DNA from: Phaeoceros laevis
Lineage: Eukaryota > Anthocerotophyta > Anthocerotopsida > Notothyladales
Direction of reading: 5' to 3'
Assembly (NCBI GenBank): GCA_049999765.1
Contig: JBNGIQ010009483.1
Coordinates: 34,602-98,601 of the forward strand
Length of the DNA: 64,000 nucleotides
The notes beneath the pieces were generated by a model that was not told where the DNA came from, did not search any database, and saw only the letters and a list, made by a program, of their open reading frames with translations. A program made the translations under genes and the position numbers. This document shows positions 59,379 through 64,000 of this stretch, one piece after another. Numbering within the stretch: the first letter of the stretch is position 1; every line of letters starts with the position of its first letter.

Positions 59379-61297
59379 TTACGGAATTTTCCACGTCAAC
59401 AATATATGTAGGAACCAGAGACGGGAAGATAGGTTCTCGTGAAGAGACAAATTGAATACCTTTTTGCCTTTCTTCCACTTCCCTTTGTGTTTGTAGTGCT
59501 TGTGCTTAGCCTTGCCATGATGGTATTGACCGTAAGACCCTAATCCTGCAGTTTCCAGATAGAGAAAAGATTCTACTTAGGACTTCGAACCTAAAGTTAC
59601 AGGCCACTACCACTGTGGAGGGTAATATCCTTGACCTGCAATTAGAGAGTTGGATCCAAGTTCAGAAAAACCCAGCATCGCTATGAGACTCTTACAGCAG
59701 AAAACCACGACTGACTTCAAAACAAAACAGCAAAGCAACTACATGCTTTACACGGCAACTCACCAGGATATGGGGCTGGAGGGTAACCAGCTGGAGGTGG
59801 CGCTCCATAGTAAGCTGATCCTGAACCCGATGGAAATTGCTGTACAGGATATCCTGATGGGGCACCATAAGCTGATGGGGTACCGTAAGGAGCCGATGGG
59901 GCACCATAAGGAGCAGGTGGTCCATGACCAGGAGGTGGGATATGGGGAGGTGGTGCAGCAGCATAAGGAACAGCAGGAGTGGGATATGCACTAGCAGCAT
60001 GGTATACTGGAGCTGGAGCCGGGGGGGCATATGGTGGAGGTGCATATCCGGCATAGGATTGTTGCGGGGCAGCATAGCTGGGATGCTGCACGGGTGGGGG
60101 GGCGTACGGGTAGGGAGCAGCTGGGGCATGTCCAGCCTCCGGCTTCACTTTCTGTGTCTGATGATGCACAACGAAACAATAACTTAGCTTTCGCATTTAG
60201 GGCCAGCAAGATGTTGATCTTAACTAGTTGCAACGCCTAAGTTTCAACTCCATCTACAAACTCTCCCATGGAATCTAAAAATGACGAAGGCCAGTACCTT
60301 TCCGGCATTTGCAAAGTGTAGAATCGTCCTGACCTCCCCAGCATACCTGGTACACGGCATCCAACACCCCATGAGCTCCTACCTCACGGCCACTTGCCCA
60401 GTATTCCTTCAGGAAAGCATCTACGCAAACCAGCATACATTGTTTCATCATACAAGGCTTACTTTCCAGTCTTGGATGTAATACTCCAGCCACTGTCATC
60501 ATAACCTGTTGACAACGCTTTCTCAATTAAGATCCTGCATCAAACACGTAAATTTTAGAATTGGATAGAACCACCTTGGTTACTTGTCTTCAACACAAGT
60601 CTTTGTCCAAGCAAAGGGCACGATTCTGTCATGTGCTCGGGCCACAAAATCAGTGTAACCCGCAGGACATACCTGCCGGAGCCAATGAAGTCGTCAAACG
60701 TGATGTTGCTGTTCCAAACTTGAATATTAATTTCCCGCAGGCCCTCTATCAGAGGCACCATAAACTTGTCGTTGAAGGACGGGTTCTTGCCTCCATCTAG
60801 AGAACAGTTCCACAAAAGTGTCAATATCCATCAGAAGGTATGCTCCAGGCAGCTGGCTGCAATCTTTCATGCTCATCTTCGCACGTAATCTGCAGATTCT
60901 CAAACCTGTGTCGGTCTTCGTTCGAAATCTGTTGTTGGCGTACTCAACGATCACGTAGGGGTCCTGGCGCGAAAACAGCTCCTTGTCTCTCAGGTTCCTG
61001 GCGCCTACAACTGTGCACAGACACCAATTCAGAACCGACCATCCAGACACCAACACCAGAAATGTAATCCCTTGACCTGAGACAGGTACTTCAAGGCACA
61101 AGATCGGGCAACGTTAATAACTATCCGTGCACGCCTACACGGAACTGCTCAAAGGCTAAGATGCACTACAAGGACCTTGGCACATAGCAGCGGCGCGTAG
61201 AGATGAGGCATGCGCTACCGAAGTGATACCCTGGAAGAGGTACGAAACACCTACCTGTGATCTCCAGGACCTGGCCCTGAATTCCGCTGGTGGCCAT
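59379..61297 (-). CDS. SRC2-like C2-domain protein with Pro/Tyr-rich and Lys/His-rich tail
   Basis: Predicted 317 residues in seven in-frame exons: 61297..61255, 61010..60906, 60796..60673, 60534..60463, 60346..60298, 60157..59764, 59545..59379. The N-terminal C2 domain (GQVLEITVVGARNLRDKELF, SRQDPYVIVEYANNRFRTKT, NPSFNDKFMVPL, NSNITFDDFIGSG) has some of the acidic loop residues for Ca2+-dependent lipid binding. A long Pro/Ala/Tyr/Gly-rich tail follows (repeated APYG and PPPY-type words), then a basic HHGKAKHKHYKHKGKWKKGK segment. This matches the plant SRC2 type, linked to cold and Ca2+ responses at membranes. The end is uncertain: the last exon may be cut by a further intron after KKGKK, giving a different C-terminus. 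Confidence 0.82.
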
Positions 61298-61908
61298 TAA
61301 ACAGGGAACGACACAATACAACACCGCAGCAGGAGCGCAACTGACACGAGCTGGTATAGAGGTGCAGCCGCCCACTGCAGCGCCAGGATATAAAAAGGAG
61401 AAGATGAAGACGAACAGCGGCAACAGCCTGGAATGAGGATAGTCAGTAGCCTACGCGTTCGGTAAGCTAGTTTCCCTGCTTCTTCCGGTCGATAAACTCG
61501 GTCAACTTCCGCAATCTTCAGTTCCAAGTAAAAAGAACGCGGGTACACTCAAATGGTAACCGCGAGTCTGTCATATGATTCATATCGGAACTTTCCTTTT
61601 AATAAAAAGAACATATCCCCCAATCCCAATTTTGGCACATGTCTAGGGGGCTAACACGTGTTGGCTCTGGCTGAAGGTCGAAGAGATTGCGATAGACTCG
61701 AAGATGTGCTTCCTCTTGCCAACTTGAGCCGACTCCCGGAAAGTTTTCTCAACTCAGTCAGGGCTTTGAACCAAGCTGCCATTTACTGGTTTGTGAGCAG
61801 AGTGCACCAAGTTGCAGGCGGCATAGAGGATGCTGGTTGGGAACCTACCCAAATTTGACTTCAACTCCATACCTTGAATTTCAGTGTCCGACAGATGTGC
61901 TGCTCCCA
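61298..61908. other. Spacer between the C2-protein and BIN4-like genes
   Basis: Both flanking genes point left, so this holds the C2-gene promoter and the BIN4-like 3' untranslated region. No further gene is seen. Confidence 0.4.
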
Positions 61909-64000
61909 CTACTTCCTGCCCTGCTTTTTGGTCTTTGAGGACTTCGCAGATGGTTTGCAAGTTCCCTTTGCCTTTCTGGAAGCAACACCCTACAACAAGA
62001 AACTAGTGTTACTTGGCTCCGAAAGGATCCGGGTTCCTAGTTCAGCGAAGCTATGCCAAACCACACTGTATGCATACCTTGGCTCCGGCCTTGCCCCCAC
62101 GTGCTCCTTTCCCGACCTTGATGGTCACTTTCACCTTCTTGACCGTAACTTTCTTTGTTTTCTGCACAGGTAATGGAGGGTTAGGCAAGCCGACAACACT
62201 TAGCATAACCTGCTGACCCCACGTAATAACCCAACCACCTGTGCTCCTTGGCCTGAGTTCTTTGGTTTCTTTTCAGAATCATCAACATTATCTTGACCCT
62301 CAGCAGGCGTTGGTGGAGTTGGTTGCTCTCTGTCCCCTTCGTCATCGGACCCAAATTCAAAGCCATCAAGAGTTCCTGTAACACAAAATTATAGTCAATC
62401 CAGCTGGGCCCATGGCACAACACGTCATTTCACTGAGCACATTCGACTTGATGGTCCTAGCTTCAAAATCTAAGTCTCAACCTTCGACGATGGTTTCATC
62501 TTCAGGCCTCTCTCGGTCTACTCTGAGCTGCATGAAGCTATCCATTACAGCCTCCACCTGCCAACGGGGAATTCAGCTACCAAAGTGCAATCTTCATAAC
62601 TAAGACCCAGCACAAGGGAGAATTGAGCTGCTTTCACTAGAAAACCTGCACATGCAAGTAGAGTCGCCCCCACCTTCGCCTCAGTTTGGCCAATGTTCAC
62701 CTGCATTAAGTATATCATCAATCATCACTTAAGCAATCATTCCCAGCACTGATAATTTAGAAGGCAGAACAGATCACGTGAGACCAATGGTGATATCACC
62801 TTACAACACTGTAGATCTTATGATAAGGCAGCACAACGTGGATGTTTAAGAGAGATGTTCTTACCACCATGTACGTAGCGCAGGGTATCAATCCTGCCTT
62901 GTAAATCACACCTGCGTGAGCACAACTGGCATATCATATCAGGCTATCTAGAAGCACCACAGTAGACCTAGCGGAACATCCCCTGTATGCATACAGCGAT
63001 TACCTCAAGAAGCAAGAGTTAAAATGGCTTACCTTTCAGATCTAACTGGAGCTCGTCATTGTTTTCCCCACATACGATAAATCGACCAATAGCCCCCATG
63101 TCGCCACTCAAGTCGAGGTCATCTCCAGCACACTCCACCAGAACCTAATCCAGTAGAAACAAGAGCCTCAATAGGCAGCTCAACTTCTGGAGATCAAAAG
63201 CAGAAAAAGAAATATAAAAAGTATGGACTGTGCAGAAAGGGGAATACCTTGCTTTGATTCACCTTCTCAGGAAACACCAGAGGCAACGATGAAGGTACCT
63301 AGTGAAACTAGATTCGTCAGCTTCCATATGAGGGGAGGATTTGCTACATCAAAACTGGTGCTGCTCGCTTAACAGAGTTCCTTATTTTCTTGGTTAGTCC
63401 ATACAACACACATTAGTAAGTTCTGGCTAACCTCTTGACATCCCAAGGTAAGACTTTAACCTTTGCTTTCACCCGTGGTTCTTGTGATCCCACAACATCA
63501 TTTTTCAGGTCTGCAATCTCCTCATCTTCCAGATCAGCAAGTTGAGTCTCAATGATTTCCTGTGTTCCCTGTGTCAGGTCCTCAGTTCCTGTATCAGCAA
63601 CTTGAGAGGCGACCTGTTCTTCTCGGCTCACAACTTCTTGTAATGCTAAGCCTGAGCTGAAGAGACTTTTTAGATTTGTCTGCTTGAATGAGGATTTGGA
63701 TTTGCTGGCCAGTTCCTTCAGCTGGGTGCGGGCTGAAGAGCTGCTCAACTCCCTTGAGGTTTTTAAGGACACCACAGACAGACCTGCATTGGGTGCCTCG
63801 TCTTCCTCATCATCATCTATGACAATGACCTTCTTTGGAGAAGAGTTTGCCAATCTTTTAGGTTTCTTGGGGGACGGTACATAATCTTCATCTTCTTCAT
63901 CCTGTTTGCTCTTAGCCTTCGGTGTTCCAACTCCTTTTCCTCCAGCTGCACGCTGCAAGCATGTTGGCACAGCCCCGAAAACATCTTCCGGCTTATTTAA
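61909..64000 (-). CDS. BIN4: BIN4/MIDGET-like DNA topoisomerase VI cofactor, 5' end off-window
   Basis: In plants BIN4 is a nuclear DNA-binding partner of the topoisomerase VI complex, needed for endoreduplication. Exons read right to left: about 64000..63461, then 63298..63248, 63144..63033, 62911..62865, 62700..62674, 62557..62482, 62375..62239, 62161..62078, 61989..61909 (stop). The N-terminal exon is acidic and Ser/Lys-rich with nuclear-signal-like SPKKPKRL and a run IDDDEEDE. The core reads SSLPLVFPEKVNQSK, ECAGDDLDLSGDMGAIGRF, VNIGQTEAKVEAVMDSFMQL and ETIVEGTLDGFEF, all recognisable from BIN4 by memory. The tail is Lys-rich with an AT-hook-like KGARGGKAGAK and ends KTKKQGRK. The donor of the first exon could be at 63461 (in frame) or 63429 (not in frame with the next exon as placed). 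The start codon is beyond 64000. Confidence 0.78.

Noticed and set aside
59692-60129. Proline/leucine/histidine-rich alternative frame across the C2-protein tail
   Set aside because: It is the shifted reading of the Pro/Tyr-rich exon of the SRC2-like gene and has no independent support.
1-64000. CRISPR arrays, bacterial operons, rRNA genes or complete tRNA genes
   Set aside because: None seen. The window is intron-rich plant nuclear DNA and no array-like or cloverleaf structure was found.

Overview
The window is nuclear DNA of a land plant. The protein-coding genes carry many GT-AG introns, mostly about 80-330 bp. They include plant-typical families: a class IV-type chitinase, a kinesin-12, a plant-architecture VPS13, a two-domain DJ-1, an SRC2-like C2 protein and a BIN4-like topoisomerase VI cofactor. 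A decayed PPR-DYW relic points to a lineage with organellar C-to-U RNA editing. A probable Hinderin-type centrosome/cilium-associated coiled-coil protein would suit a seed-free plant with motile sperm. I cannot name the species; lycophyte, fern, hornwort or moss are all possible.

Layout. 1-8.4 kb: a duplicated SF1 helicase family on the minus strand. There is a partial paralogue at the left edge (1-306), an intact 952-residue gene in six exons (1661-5025), and a truncated third copy (7973-8400) joined to a PPR-DYW pseudogene (7230-7972). A complete three-exon chitinase gene lies between them (5474-6715). 8.6-9.0 kb: a candidate tRNA-derived SINE. 9.2-16.95 kb: one Ty3/gypsy LTR retrotransposon on the minus strand, with LTRs about 97% alike but coding regions broken by stops and frameshifts. 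18.7-26.7 kb: a kinesin-12 gene on the plus strand (25 exons, predicted 1607 residues).

26.8-34.4 kb is visibly AT-rich and contains a 100-bp assembly gap; a 10-bp gap lies at its left side. It holds a divergent pair: a tandem DJ-1 gene (minus, eight phase-0 exons, 407 residues) and a Hinderin-like coiled-coil gene (plus, three exons, 488 residues). A gene-poor stretch with LTR-like debris follows. 35.5-57.9 kb is a single giant VPS13-family lipid-transfer protein gene (minus). 59.4-61.3 kb is an SRC2-like C2-domain gene (minus, seven exons, 317 residues). 61.9 kb to the right edge is a BIN4-like gene (minus, 5' end off-window).

The genes do not form a pathway. Common threads are membrane and lipid biology (VPS13, C2 protein), cell division and endoreduplication (kinesin-12, BIN4), and local duplication followed by decay (helicase, PPR). 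Exon boundaries were worked out by hand from splice dinucleotides and reading-frame continuity. They were checked for frame in the helicase, chitinase, kinesin, DJ-1, Hinderin-like, C2 and BIN4-like genes. In VPS13 only part of the exons were traced. No database search was possible.
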